Assembly: GCF_000196435.1 (NCBI RefSeq)
Contig: NC_010161.1
Coordinates: forward strand, 248,001-312,000
Direction of reading: 5' to 3'
Length of the DNA stretch: 64,000 nt
Source: Bartonella tribocorum CIP 105476
GTDB taxonomy: Bacteria > Pseudomonadota > Alphaproteobacteria > Rhizobiales > Rhizobiaceae
Part shown: positions 1 through 9,846 of the stretch, in pieces
How positions within the stretch are numbered: the first letter of the stretch is position 1
How the letters are laid out: every line of letters begins with the position of its first letter
Notes under the pieces: model-generated
What the model was told of the DNA's origin: nothing
Seen by the model: the letters and a program-made list of their open reading frames with translations, nothing else
Databases searched by the model: none
Made by a program: the position numbers and the translations under genes

Positions 1-2
1 AG

Positions 3-611
3 CCGTTGCCAGGGACAACTTCTTTCACACGTCAACAGCAACCTTTGGGGTTAGGGCATGCGCTTTGGTGTGCGCGTGAATTAGTTGCAGGCGAACCTTT
101 TGCTTTATTATTACCTGATATGTTGATACAAGCGAAAAAGGGATGCCTTTCTGAGATGATGAGTCTTTATGAAAGAACGGGGGGTGGAAATATTATAGCA
201 GTTCAGGAATGCGATCCTAGAGAAACCCATAAATATGGTATTGTGGGGAAAGGCAAACAGATTGCCAATGGTTTTGAAATCACAGAAATGATAGAAAAAC
301 CAGCGCTTGGAACGGCACCATCAAATTTGTACATCAATGGACGTTATATTTTGCAGCCAGAAATTTTTAATATTCTTTCCACTCAAGAACGAGGAACAGG
401 AAATGAAATTCAACTAACAGATGCGATGATAAGGCTTTCAAACGAACAGGATTTTTGGGGTTTGCAATTAGAAGGGCGCACTTTTGATTGCGGTTCTAAA
501 GCTGGTTTTATTGAAGCTAACGTTGCATTTTCTTTGGCACGTGCTGATATGAACAGCCATGTTTCTGCCTCATTGAAAAATTTACTGGAAACCATTACAG
601 TTGAAAAATGA
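3..611 (+). CDS. galU: UTP--glucose-1-phosphate uridylyltransferase, 5'-truncated by window edge
   Basis: This is the C-terminal two thirds of GalU, which makes UDP-glucose from UTP and glucose-1-phosphate in the cytoplasm for LPS and other envelope glycans. The reading frame is open to the first bases of the window, so the true start lies outside. Visible family signatures are [11 protein letters not shown] near the beginning, the LLLPDML strand, and [20 protein letters not shown], which carries the EKP sugar-binding motif. The protein ends about 30 residues after the [12 protein letters not shown] motif, as usual for GalU. It is followed after 39 bases by kdsD on the same strand, so the two probably share a transcript supplying LPS precursors. 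Identification is secure; the missing N-terminus contains the nucleotide-binding loop. Confidence 0.93.
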   Translation, partial: PLPGTTSFTRQQQPLGLGHALWCARELVAGEPFALLLPDMLIQAKKGCLSEMMSLYERTGGGNIIAVQECDPRETHKYGIVGKGKQIANGFEITEMIEKPALGTAPSNLYINGRYILQPEIFNILSTQERGTGNEIQLTDAMIRLSNEQDFWGLQLEGRTFDCGSKAGFIEANVAFSLARADMNSHVSASLKNLLETITVEK

Positions 612-650
612 TGTAGATCTCTCATTTAACTTTATTGATTGAATTTGATT

Positions 651-1643
651 ATGACAATACCATTTTCTCATATGGCTTTGCAGGGTGCTGTTGCATCGGC
701 GCTTAAAACGCTTGCCAGTGAAAAGCAAGGGCTTGAAGCCCTTGAAGCAGCTCTTCTTGGAAGTCTTTCATCTTCTTTTGAAGCGGCTGTTCAAACCATT
801 AGAAATGCCCGTGGACATGTGGTCATTACGGGGCTTGGGAAAAGTGGTCATATAGGGACAAAAATTGCAGCAACCTTAGCTTCAACTGGAACACCTGCTT
901 TTTTTGTTCACGCTGCAGAAGCCAATCATGGTGATCTTGGTATGATTGGGTCTGATGATGTTATTCTTGCTTTATCATGGTCTGGTGAAACGCAAGAGTT
1001 AAGTGGCATTATGAGTTATGCGGCGCGTTTTCGTATCCCCCTTATTGCAATAACATCAAGTGAACACTCTGTGTTAGGACGACAAGCTGATATTGTTCTC
1101 TTATTACCAAAGATAGAAGAGGCTTGCCCCCATGGTTTAGCGCCTACAACTTCAACAATTATGCAATTGGCAATGGGAGATGCATTAGCGGTTTCTCTTT
1201 TAGAAATGCGTGGCTTTACCGCGACCGATTTCAAAATATATCATCCTGGTGGTTCTCTTGGTGCAAGCCTTAAATACGTGTGTGATATTATGCATGAGGG
1301 TGATTGTATTCCTTTGGTTATGCAGGGAACAGCGATGACTGAAGCGATGAATGTTTTGGTAGAAAAACATTTTGGTTGTGTTGGTGTTATTAATCAAAAA
1401 GGTGAACTTATCGGAATTGTGACCGATGGTGATCTTGCACGGAACATTCATTTTAATTTATCAAAATTTAATGTTGATGAGGTGATGACCAAAGCTCCTA
1501 AAGTTGTAAAGCCAAATACACTTGTTGGTGCAGCAATGGCTTTTATTAATGATCATCATATTGGTGCATTTTTCGTGGTTGAAGATAAAAAACCGATAGG
1601 AATTGTTCATTTCCATGATCTTTTGCGCATCGGTGCTGCTTAG
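651..1643 (+). CDS. kdsD: D-arabinose 5-phosphate isomerase (KdsD/KpsF/GutQ family)
   Basis: The enzyme interconverts ribulose-5-phosphate and arabinose-5-phosphate, the first step towards the LPS sugar Kdo. From the ATG at 651 it has 330 residues, close to the usual 328. The SIS sugar-isomerase domain occupies about residues 30-170, with GLGKSGHIG and the serine-rich loop SWSGETQE. HAAEANHGDLGMI carries the conserved His/Asp region. Two CBS domains fill about residues 200-325, the second with DVMTK-type and IVTDGDLAR motifs. An in-frame TTG lies 12 bases upstream, but the ATG is the more usual initiator. The gene lies 39 bases behind galU. Function is known from the family; KdsD rather than a capsule-specific KpsF is inferred from the housekeeping context. 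Confidence 0.93.
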   Translation: MTIPFSHMALQGAVASALKTLASEKQGLEALEAALLGSLSSSFEAAVQTIRNARGHVVITGLGKSGHIGTKIAATLASTGTPAFFVHAAEANHGDLGMIGSDDVILALSWSGETQELSGIMSYAARFRIPLIAITSSEHSVLGRQADIVLLLPKIEEACPHGLAPTTSTIMQLAMGDALAVSLLEMRGFTATDFKIYHPGGSLGASLKYVCDIMHEGDCIPLVMQGTAMTEAMNVLVEKHFGCVGVINQKGELIGIVTDGDLARNIHFNLSKFNVDEVMTKAPKVVKPNTLVGAAMAFINDHHIGAFFVVEDKKPIGIVHFHDLLRIGAA

Positions 1644-1798
1644 ATTAAAGTTCCCTATCAGGTAAGATGTTATTTTAGGCGAAAACAGATTGAACGATAC
1701 AAAGTTACAATTTTATTGTGAAGGGGCTTTTTGCTGATATTTTGTGGAGAAAAATGATTATTTTATTCATTTTATAATGTTTAGAAAGTTCTACAGAT

Positions 1799-1820
1799 AG
1801 AGACTATATCAGTCTCTTTG
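1799..1820 (+). terminator. possible weak terminator after kdsD
   Basis: Seven paired bases, AGAGACT and AGTCTCT, surround a five-base loop and are followed by TTT. A second hairpin (CAGGAGG with CCTCCTG, 1845-1869) follows 25 bases later without a T-run. Either could end the galU-kdsD transcript before the convergent lipoprotein gene. Confidence 0.35.
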
Positions 1821-1916
1821 CGTATTTTAGAAAGAATTTTCTATCAGGAGGAGAAGGGATCACCTCCTGTTTGATGTATGTACCCCCTCTATTCTTAATT
1901 AAGAGAGGTTTCACTT

Positions 1917-2285
1917 TTACTTTGTTGAAGCTTTCCGCTTAAGGGAAAACTGTGCTCCCGTATGTGAGGTGCAGAGAAGTTGTGTGGCGTCATATGACAT
2001 TGTACAATTGACTCTAGAAATTGTTCCACGGAGAATAGAACGTATTTCAATTTCTATATTTTGGGCATCGAGATAATTATATGCTCCTTCTGATAGTTTT
2101 TCTTCTGTATCTGCTGCGCGTGTTTCAAAAACACCATTGTGGAAAGAAGAAATAATACCATTTTCATCAACCCATTTTCCATCAATTCCAGTTGACATAT
2201 TGGGGCTATAATATTGCGAAAAGCTACAGGCACTTAATAGCAAAGCTGTGATTGTAAGACATAAAATATGATAGGTATGTTTCAT
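1917..2285 (-). CDS. omp10: Omp10-like outer-membrane lipoprotein
   Basis: This is a 122-residue lipoprotein precursor. It has a short basic N-terminus, a hydrophobic stretch and the lipobox LLSAC, placing the lipidated cysteine at residue 20. The mature part contains GIDGKWVDENGIISSFHNG and VFETRAADTEEKLSEG, then RSILRGTISRVNC. This matches my recollection of the pattern of Brucella Omp10 (GIEGSWVDPNGIASSF, FETRTTDTNEKLAEG), so I call it the Omp10 orthologue. Two further cysteines could form a disulphide. Omp10 is an exposed lipoprotein of Brucella whose biochemical role is unclear; envelope location is secure, function is not. The gene stands alone and converges on kdsD. Confidence 0.82.
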   Translation of the reverse strand: MKHTYHILCLTITALLLSACSFSQYYSPNMSTGIDGKWVDENGIISSFHNGVFETRAADTEEKLSEGAYNYLDAQNIEIEIRSILRGTISRVNCTMSYDATQLLCTSHTGAQFSLKRKASTK

Positions 2286-2551
2286 TTATTTCACTCTATT
2301 TAGATTATTTTGCTCTCTATTTCCTATAAAATTATTAAATTATACCATGAGTCAATATGAAAAATTTGATGAAAATCAATGAAAAAGCAAAAAAAATGGA
2401 AAAAAATGCCTTAATGTTGTATTTAATTAGCAGCTTGATGAAATGTGCAAGTGAAACACAAGAGGTGAAATATTTCTTATGGTTTACAACAATTTTTACA
2501 TTAAGCCGCTGGATAGTCTCATGAGTAGTCTCAAAGGAGATTATTGACATT

Positions 2552-3937
2552 ATGGTTGGTCCCATTCTTGTTGCGAGTGAAGATTATGGAAGGCGTATAG
2601 AGCTTTCTGCTATGCTCCGAGGTTTTGGTTACCGTGTCATTGAAGCAGAAAATGGTCTCCGTACAATTGATCTTTTACACAGACGTAAAAACATTGTGCT
2701 TGCACTCCTAGATGTCGTTATGAGTGATTTGAGTGTGAGTGATTTGATTAAAATGATTAGAGTTGCTGGTGTTTCTGTGCCTATTGTTGTGATAGCACAA
2801 CAAGAGAATCAGGATTTACTCCAGAAAGCTTTAACAGCTGGAGCTATTGATTATTGGATTCATCCAGTAACATTATTACGCGTAAGAGTTACTTTGGATA
2901 TTCTTGCTCTTATTTCTGCCTTGGAGCATGAGGTTCGAGATATTCGGCGAAAGAAAGAGAATCATTTACGGTTTTCTGATCTTTGCATAAAAAGTAGAGC
3001 TATGCAGATCGTTTTAGAGCAATCGAGAACAGCAGCAACGACTTCACAGAATCTTTTGATAGAGGGTGAAGTGGGAACAGGTCGTGAGACCTTAGCTCGG
3101 ATTATTCATCATGAAGGTTTATTTGCAGAGGGCGTTTTTATTCGCTTTCAATGTTCAGCAATTGCTGATCCAGAAGAAGAAAATCAGCATTGGTTTAAAG
3201 AATTCCTCCCCTTGGTTTCTTCACTTGAAAAAGGAACGCTTTGCCTTTGTGATATTGATCGACTTGAGCCCATACAGCAAAGGCGGTTTGCTCATTATCT
3301 TAAAGAAAGGGAAAGGGATACAAAAGGAGAACTTTTCCCTTTTCGGATCATGGCTATTTCAACATCGCGTTTAAAGAACTTGGTTAAAGAAAACTTTTTT
3401 TTGCATAGTTTGTTTGAACAATTTTCTCATCTATCTATTAGCGTTCCTGCTTTACGAGAATTAAGGGATGACTTTCCAGAGATCACACAACGTTTGATTG
3501 ACCGCATCATAACAGAAACAGGGCGATCACATGTCCATGGTTTAGCAGGATCAGCTCTTTCCTTGCTTATGCAGTATGATTGGCCTGGCAATAGAAATGA
3601 GCTTGAAAATTTTTTATTTCGTGCGATTTTACTCAGTGAGGGACCGTTATTAACCGTTCGAGATTTTCCCCAATTAATGGGAAATTCATTAATGAGTGTT
3701 CCAAATATCATTGAGGGTAATATGCAAGAAGATAATAAACAAGAATCGATACAATTTTTGAATACCGATGGGCATGTGCGTACTTTTGCAGAGATGGAAC
3801 ATGATATTATCGAGAAAGCGGTTAAACATTATAAGGGGCATATGAGTGAGATTGCGCGCCGCCTTCATATCGGTCGCTCTACACTTTACAGAAAAATGGA
3901 AGAATTGAGAGCTGTAAGAAATCAAGAACGAAAGTAA
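2552..3937 (+). CDS. NtrC-type response regulator with degenerate AAA+ domain
   Basis: The 461-residue protein has the three-part layout of NtrC. A receiver spans residues 1-125 with the phospho-acceptor Asp54 in LLDVVM. An AAA+ domain covers about 140-370, including WPGN near 344. A Fis-type helix-turn-helix sits at the C-terminus (IARRLHIGRSTLYRKMEEL). The central domain is damaged by NtrC standards. The Walker A lysine is arginine (GEVGTGRE, 172-179). The Walker B region reads LCLCDID instead of LFLDEIG. No GAFTGA loop, the sigma-54 contact, is present. The receiver lysine before the conserved proline is also replaced (WIHP). I infer a DNA-binding response regulator that no longer drives sigma-54. 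It stands alone, with no adjacent histidine kinase. Confidence 0.8.
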   Translation: MVGPILVASEDYGRRIELSAMLRGFGYRVIEAENGLRTIDLLHRRKNIVLALLDVVMSDLSVSDLIKMIRVAGVSVPIVVIAQQENQDLLQKALTAGAIDYWIHPVTLLRVRVTLDILALISALEHEVRDIRRKKENHLRFSDLCIKSRAMQIVLEQSRTAATTSQNLLIEGEVGTGRETLARIIHHEGLFAEGVFIRFQCSAIADPEEENQHWFKEFLPLVSSLEKGTLCLCDIDRLEPIQQRRFAHYLKERERDTKGELFPFRIMAISTSRLKNLVKENFFLHSLFEQFSHLSISVPALRELRDDFPEITQRLIDRIITETGRSHVHGLAGSALSLLMQYDWPGNRNELENFLFRAILLSEGPLLTVRDFPQLMGNSLMSVPNIIEGNMQEDNKQESIQFLNTDGHVRTFAEMEHDIIEKAVKHYKGHMSEIARRLHIGRSTLYRKMEELRAVRNQERK

Positions 3938-4345
3938 AATTCATAACAAATCTCTTTTTATGACCAACATGATTTTCAAAAAAAAGTAGAGGGGCTTTTG
4001 ATAAAATCAGTAGGATGTACTTAAAAGAAAATAACCATTTATTATAAATTTTATCTATTGAGGATGATTGTGTAGATTTATAAATCAAGTATAAGCTTTA
4101 TTTGACTATTTTATCGTTTGTTTCATTTTATACAATTTTAATTAAATTGATATTTATTAAAACCGAGAGATATTTTTTAAAGCTTTTAAATATTTCAGCT
4201 AAGATTTTGTCATCATGGATATTAAGTTTATACTCTTTTAAGCAAGAAGTGGCATTTTATCTACTGCACGGTTAAGATGAAGTATTAGTATTTTGGTTCG
4301 TATCACTGGTGACGCGATAGCTTAAAGATAGAAAGTTTATCTTCT
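3938..4345. other. gene-free spacer, no recognisable element
   Basis: This very AT-rich spacer of 408 bases holds no open frame with a credible ribosome site, no strong hairpin and no integrase-remnant sequence that I can align. The promoter of the downstream phospholipase D gene presumably lies here, but I cannot point to it. Confidence 0.5.
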
Positions 4346-5917
4346 TTGAATTTTTTACAGATTTTTATTGGTTTTCTTTTCTTTTTTTTTATTGCGTCTA
4401 TGTTGGCAATTTATACCTATGGGCGTTTTGTAAAAAGTGCTAGGGGACAATCTTCTTATGCGTTGCCTATTCAGAAAGACGAAACCAAGCTTGATCGTAT
4501 CGTTAGTCAATTGGCTGAGAAAGAGAATGGATTGGGAGTTGATAAAGATGCGCTTTCCCTTATCATCAGCAATTTGGATGCGTTTTGTGTTCGTGCAATA
4601 GGCGCGGCAGAGGCTGGGCGTAGCCTTGATCTGATGTATTATATTTGGGATGATGATTTAACAGGGCGCCTATTATTAAGCGAAATAGTTGAGGCAGCTG
4701 ATCGGGGTGTTCGGGTACGGCTTCTTTTGGATGATATTAACGCTCAGGCACGTGATCCAGCTTATATTGCGCTTGATAAACATCCTCATATTGAGGTGAG
4801 AATGTTTAATCCAGGGCGATCGCGTAAAGGTGGTTTACGCCGTGGTTTAGAGATTATATTACGGGCAATTACTGTAACACGGAGAATGCATAATAAAGCT
4901 TTTATTGTTGATGGAAGGGTCGCTTTTGTAGGAGGACGTAATCTTGCAGATTCTTATTTTGATGCTGCTGAAGAATCTCATTTTCGAGATTTAGATTTGA
5001 TGTTAATCGGTCCCTCTGTTAAAAAGGTGGAAAGTATCTTTGATGATTTTTGGAATAGTGCTGTTGTTTTGCCAATTCATACTTTGGTTATTGCTAAAAG
5101 CGCAAGCGATCTTAGCTCCTGGAAGGATAAATTACGAAAATTTCGGGATTCTAAGGTTGCAAAAATTTATTTAGATTATGTCAAAGAGCACATTAACTTT
5201 GATTGTTTTATCCAGACAGGAAAGCGGTTATTTTTAGCTGATAAAGTTGTTGTTCTTTCTGACCCTCCAGAAAAAGCATTGCGTAAAAAAGCAAGTAATT
5301 GGCTTATGAAGGCTCTCTCAAAGGTTATTGGAAATGCCCAAAAAACGGTTCAGATTACATCGCCTTATTTTGTTCCTGGGAAGGTTGGTACGCAGAATCT
5401 TAGCGATTTAGTTTCAAAAGGTGTTGATGTCAAAATTCTCACCAATTCTTTAGCCGCGACGGATGTAGCATTAGTGCATGGTGGTTATGTCCCGTATCGT
5501 AAGGCGCTGTTAAAAAGTGGTGTTAAGCTTTATGAATTAAAAGCGGAAGGCAACCCTCATGGGTTACGATTGTTTCGATCGAGTAAAGCGAGTTTACATG
5601 CCAAAGCTTTTTTAGTTGATCGTAAAACAGCTTTTATTGGCTCTTTAAACTTTGATCCCAGATCAGCAGCGCTCAATACAGAAATGGGCATTCTTTTTGA
5701 ATGTGCCCCCATTACAGCGAGGTTAGATTTGTTGTTTTGTGAAGAAACGACGGGGGAAATGAGCTATCATCTTCGTCTTGATGACAATAATCGTATTTAT
5801 TGGGATTTTATTGAAAATGAAAAAAAATATAGCATCGATTCTGAGCCAGAAAGCAATTTTTGGCGGCGCGCATTTACAAAAATAATAAGTTGGTTACCGA
5901 TTGAATCACAATTGTAA
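4346..5917 (+). CDS. Phospholipase D-family cardiolipin synthase-like protein
   Basis: The 523-residue protein has one N-terminal transmembrane segment (about residues 5-25) and two phospholipase D active-site motifs. These are HNKAFIVD near residue 181 and HAKAFLVD near residue 418, each followed by GG/GS-x-N as in the family. This HxK-x4-D pair is typical of bacterial cardiolipin synthases, which condense phosphatidylglycerol or phosphatidylethanolamine at the inner membrane; the spacing resembles ClsC. The TTG at 4346 is preceded by GAAAG and keeps the membrane anchor. The next in-frame ATG at 4400 would remove most of it, so I keep the TTG with reservation. A hairpin with a T-run follows. 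Substrate specificity is not determined by the sequence. Confidence 0.85.
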   Translation: MNFLQIFIGFLFFFFIASMLAIYTYGRFVKSARGQSSYALPIQKDETKLDRIVSQLAEKENGLGVDKDALSLIISNLDAFCVRAIGAAEAGRSLDLMYYIWDDDLTGRLLLSEIVEAADRGVRVRLLLDDINAQARDPAYIALDKHPHIEVRMFNPGRSRKGGLRRGLEIILRAITVTRRMHNKAFIVDGRVAFVGGRNLADSYFDAAEESHFRDLDLMLIGPSVKKVESIFDDFWNSAVVLPIHTLVIAKSASDLSSWKDKLRKFRDSKVAKIYLDYVKEHINFDCFIQTGKRLFLADKVVVLSDPPEKALRKKASNWLMKALSKVIGNAQKTVQITSPYFVPGKVGTQNLSDLVSKGVDVKILTNSLAATDVALVHGGYVPYRKALLKSGVKLYELKAEGNPHGLRLFRSSKASLHAKAFLVDRKTAFIGSLNFDPRSAALNTEMGILFECAPITARLDLLFCEETTGEMSYHLRLDDNNRIYWDFIENEKKYSIDSEPESNFWRRAFTKIISWLPIESQL

Positions 5918-6009
5918 ATTTTTATAAACCACGCTTTAAAAAAATATTTATTTTTCTTTTCATTTTGTTTGTAGCGTGGCATAATTTTTTGCCAATCTAC
6001 CCTACGAGA

Positions 6010-6047
6010 ACCGCAGTTGTATTTTCAAGCTCCATGCGGTGTTTTAT
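6010..6047 (+). terminator. probable terminator of the phospholipase D gene
   Basis: ACCGCA and TGCGGT pair across a 19-base loop and are followed by GTTTTATTAT. It lies between the phospholipase D gene and guaB and probably ends the former transcript. Confidence 0.45.
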
Positions 6048-6052
6048 TATAA

Positions 6053-7576
<1,524 letters not shown>

Positions 7577-7677
7577 AGGAATAAGAGCTTAGCATCATAT
7601 CGCATAGATGTAAAATATTCCGAGAACAAAAGAAGAGATGGTTCTTTTTTTGTTTATGATTTGGTATCATAATCTAG

Positions 7678-7719
7678 AAAAGGAAAGAATTAGAGGCTAA
7701 AACTCCAATTCTTTCTTTT
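7678..7719. terminator. bidirectional terminator between guaB and a convergent small gene
   Basis: GAAAGAATT and AATTCTTTC form the core of a long stem. The flanks extend it to about 16 pairs with one or two mismatches around a short loop. There are T-rich tails on both strands, so it can serve guaB and the minus-strand small gene alike. Confidence 0.7.
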
Positions 7720-7753
7720 GAGACTATGTGAAGTAGATTATATAAAGCTAGAA

Positions 7754-7900
7754 TTAACTTTTTGTTGTCTTGCGTTCCGTCTTTGACGCGCGTTGGCGAG
7801 TGTTTGTCGGATCACTTTGAACGGATTTCTTGCCATTGTTTGAGGGTATTGTATTATGACGGCTTTTAGATGAAGTTGTTTTTCCATTATTATAAGTCAT
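7754..7900 (-). CDS. small basic hydrophilic protein, 48 residues, unknown
   Basis: An open frame of 48 codons starts at the ATG whose complement is 7898-7900. It is preceded by an excellent ribosome site, AAAAGGAGAAAATA. The product begins MTYNNGKTTSSKSRHN and ends SKTERKTTKS. It is rich in Asn, Ser, Thr, Lys and Arg, strongly basic, has no hydrophobic segment and no cysteine, and is probably disordered. A strong hairpin follows the stop and could end its message. I do not recognise a family. The combination of ribosome site, clean frame and terminator argues for a real gene. Nucleic-acid or ribosome binding would fit the composition, but that is a guess. Confidence 0.6.
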   Translation of the reverse strand: MTYNNGKTTSSKSRHNTIPSNNGKKSVQSDPTNTRQRASKTERKTTKS

Positions 7901-8426
7901 TATTTTCTCCTTTTAAATTGTCTGGCAGTTGCCAGTATAGTAAAAACGGTCATGCCAAATAGTGGTTCCAAGCATTTTCTAAAAAGTTAATTTTTGGTTG
8001 AGAATAAAATGAGCTTGTCTCATTTTGTGAGAAGATTTTTCTATTTTTTCAGTGGGATAATATTTTCAAGATAGAAGATATTTGATTTTTCCTATTGTGT
8101 ACATAAATCGAAAAAATTTCATTGTACGCAATTAATAAAGAGTTTGTTTCTTTCGTAATGCATGGCGGAAAGCAGTTCTTTATGGATGGCTGCGTATCTT
8201 TTCGCGTAAGAGGATTTTATGTATTTTAGAAGGATAAAAAGCCAATGATCAGAAAATGAAAAGAAAAATCTAGATACACTCAATTGGATTTTATAAAGAA
8301 GTATGCTCAGCTCATTTTAAAAGTGAATGTAAATTTTTGATAGCTTTAAACAGGTTTCATTGGCGATAAGAAGATAATATTATTTTTTTACGGTTTAGAA
8401 TTTTATTATTTTAATGGGAGAAATGA
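7901..8426. other. spacer upstream of the rRNA methyltransferase gene, with one hairpin
   Basis: This AT-rich stretch contains the upstream region of the small minus-strand gene and a perfect eight-pair hairpin, AAAATGAG with CTCATTTT (8006-8026). A 23-codon open frame near 8159 lacks a ribosome site. Nothing else is recognisable. Confidence 0.5.
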
Positions 8427-9713
8427 ATGCGATTAGGTGGGCGTTTGCAAGCAGCAATAGATGTTCTCAAAGAGATAGAAATGAGGCATCGCCCCGTGGG
8501 TGAAGCTTTAAAGGATTGGGGACTTTCTCATCGCTTTGCTGGCGCAAGTGATCGTGCAGCCATTGGTACAATCGTTTATGATGTTTTAAGACGACGATAT
8601 TCTTTACAATGGCGTATGGAGAGTGTTGATATTCGGGATATTGTTTTTGCTACCTTGTTAGATACTGGAAAAATGACGTTGGAGCAAATTGACAATGCGT
8701 TAGAAGGCGACCGGTTTGCTCCGCAGTTATTAGAGGATAAACAGCGCAAATCGTGGCAAAGGCGGCAATTAGTGGATGCACCAGACTATATTCGTGGTGA
8801 TATTCCTCAATGGTGTCAAGCACATCTTTGTCCTTTATTTGGTGATAATTGGATCATTGAAGCTGCTGCGTTAGCAACGCGTCCTTCTTTAGACTTACGG
8901 GTAAATAACTTAAAGGCAACACCAGAAAAGGTGTTGAAAGAGTTAGCAAAAACCAAACTTCAATCTTTGCCATGGTTTCGGCAAGCCTTAAGAGTTGCTC
9001 CGATTGAAAAATTTGATCGCCATCCCAATGTTCAAGTAGAACCAGCTTTTCAAAAAGGGCACTTTGAAATACAGGATTTAGGATCACAAATTGTTGCTCA
9101 CCTTGTGGAAGCGCAAGAAAGCATGCAGGTATTAGATTATTGCGCAGGTGCTGGGGGCAAAACATTAGCTTTAGCTTCCGATATGAACAATCGTGGGCAA
9201 ATTTATGCTTATGATTCCGATAAAGCACGCTTAGCGCCTATTTTTGATCGTCTTCGACGCGCTGGTGTTCGTAATGTACAAACGCGAGTACAAAAAGAAG
9301 AATTGAAGTCATTAAGAGGCCAGATGGATAGAGTTCTATTAGACGCACCCTGTAGTGGGACCGGAACATGGCGTCGTCGTCCAGATGCGAAATGGCGTTT
9401 AACATTAGAGCAGGTAAAACAACGCCAAACAGAACAGAGGGCTATTTTGAATGAATCGATAGAATATCTTAAGCCAAATGGGCGCTTAGTCTATATTACC
9501 TGTTCTCTTTTTGCAGATGAAAATGAGGAACAAATTTCCCATTTTCTTCAACAACATTCTCATTTTTATCCAATAGATATGCAGGCACTTTGGCAGAAAC
9601 ATTTTAGTTTTTCTCCTGTGCAACCAGTCTTTTCAAATTATGGATTGACTTTGTCACCTGCAACCACACAAACAGATGGTTTCTTTTTATCTGTGTTGCA
9701 AAAAAAACATTGA
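8427..9713 (+). CDS. RsmB-family 16S rRNA (cytosine-C5) methyltransferase
   Basis: This 428-residue protein has a helical N-terminal region of about 130 residues and a C-terminal RsmB/NOP methyltransferase domain. The SAM site is LDYCAGAGGKTLALA near residue 235. The two cysteines of the m5C mechanism are in DAPCSGTG (about 307) and ITCSLF (about 359). E. coli RsmB methylates C967 of 16S rRNA, and the size matches. Several rhizobial paralogues of this family exist, so the exact target base is inferred. GGGAGA lies just before the ATG at 8427. It is transcribed towards guaA but separated by about 130 bases. Confidence 0.88.
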   Translation: MRLGGRLQAAIDVLKEIEMRHRPVGEALKDWGLSHRFAGASDRAAIGTIVYDVLRRRYSLQWRMESVDIRDIVFATLLDTGKMTLEQIDNALEGDRFAPQLLEDKQRKSWQRRQLVDAPDYIRGDIPQWCQAHLCPLFGDNWIIEAAALATRPSLDLRVNNLKATPEKVLKELAKTKLQSLPWFRQALRVAPIEKFDRHPNVQVEPAFQKGHFEIQDLGSQIVAHLVEAQESMQVLDYCAGAGGKTLALASDMNNRGQIYAYDSDKARLAPIFDRLRRAGVRNVQTRVQKEELKSLRGQMDRVLLDAPCSGTGTWRRRPDAKWRLTLEQVKQRQTEQRAILNESIEYLKPNGRLVYITCSLFADENEEQISHFLQQHSHFYPIDMQALWQKHFSFSPVQPVFSNYGLTLSPATTQTDGFFLSVLQKKH

Positions 9714-9846
9714 TCCATATTTTTGCATTTTTTATCATAAATTTTACCAGAATAATCTTTTTCTTAAGAAAACAGGCTTGTGAAAAGAGAGAGATTGAAT
9801 CATAACTCTCATGAATTCTCTTTTTACAATTATTGATTGGTTTTCT

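Noticed and set aside
8159..8230. 23-codon frame beginning MHGGKQFF
   Set aside because: No ribosome site, no terminator and no conserved context.
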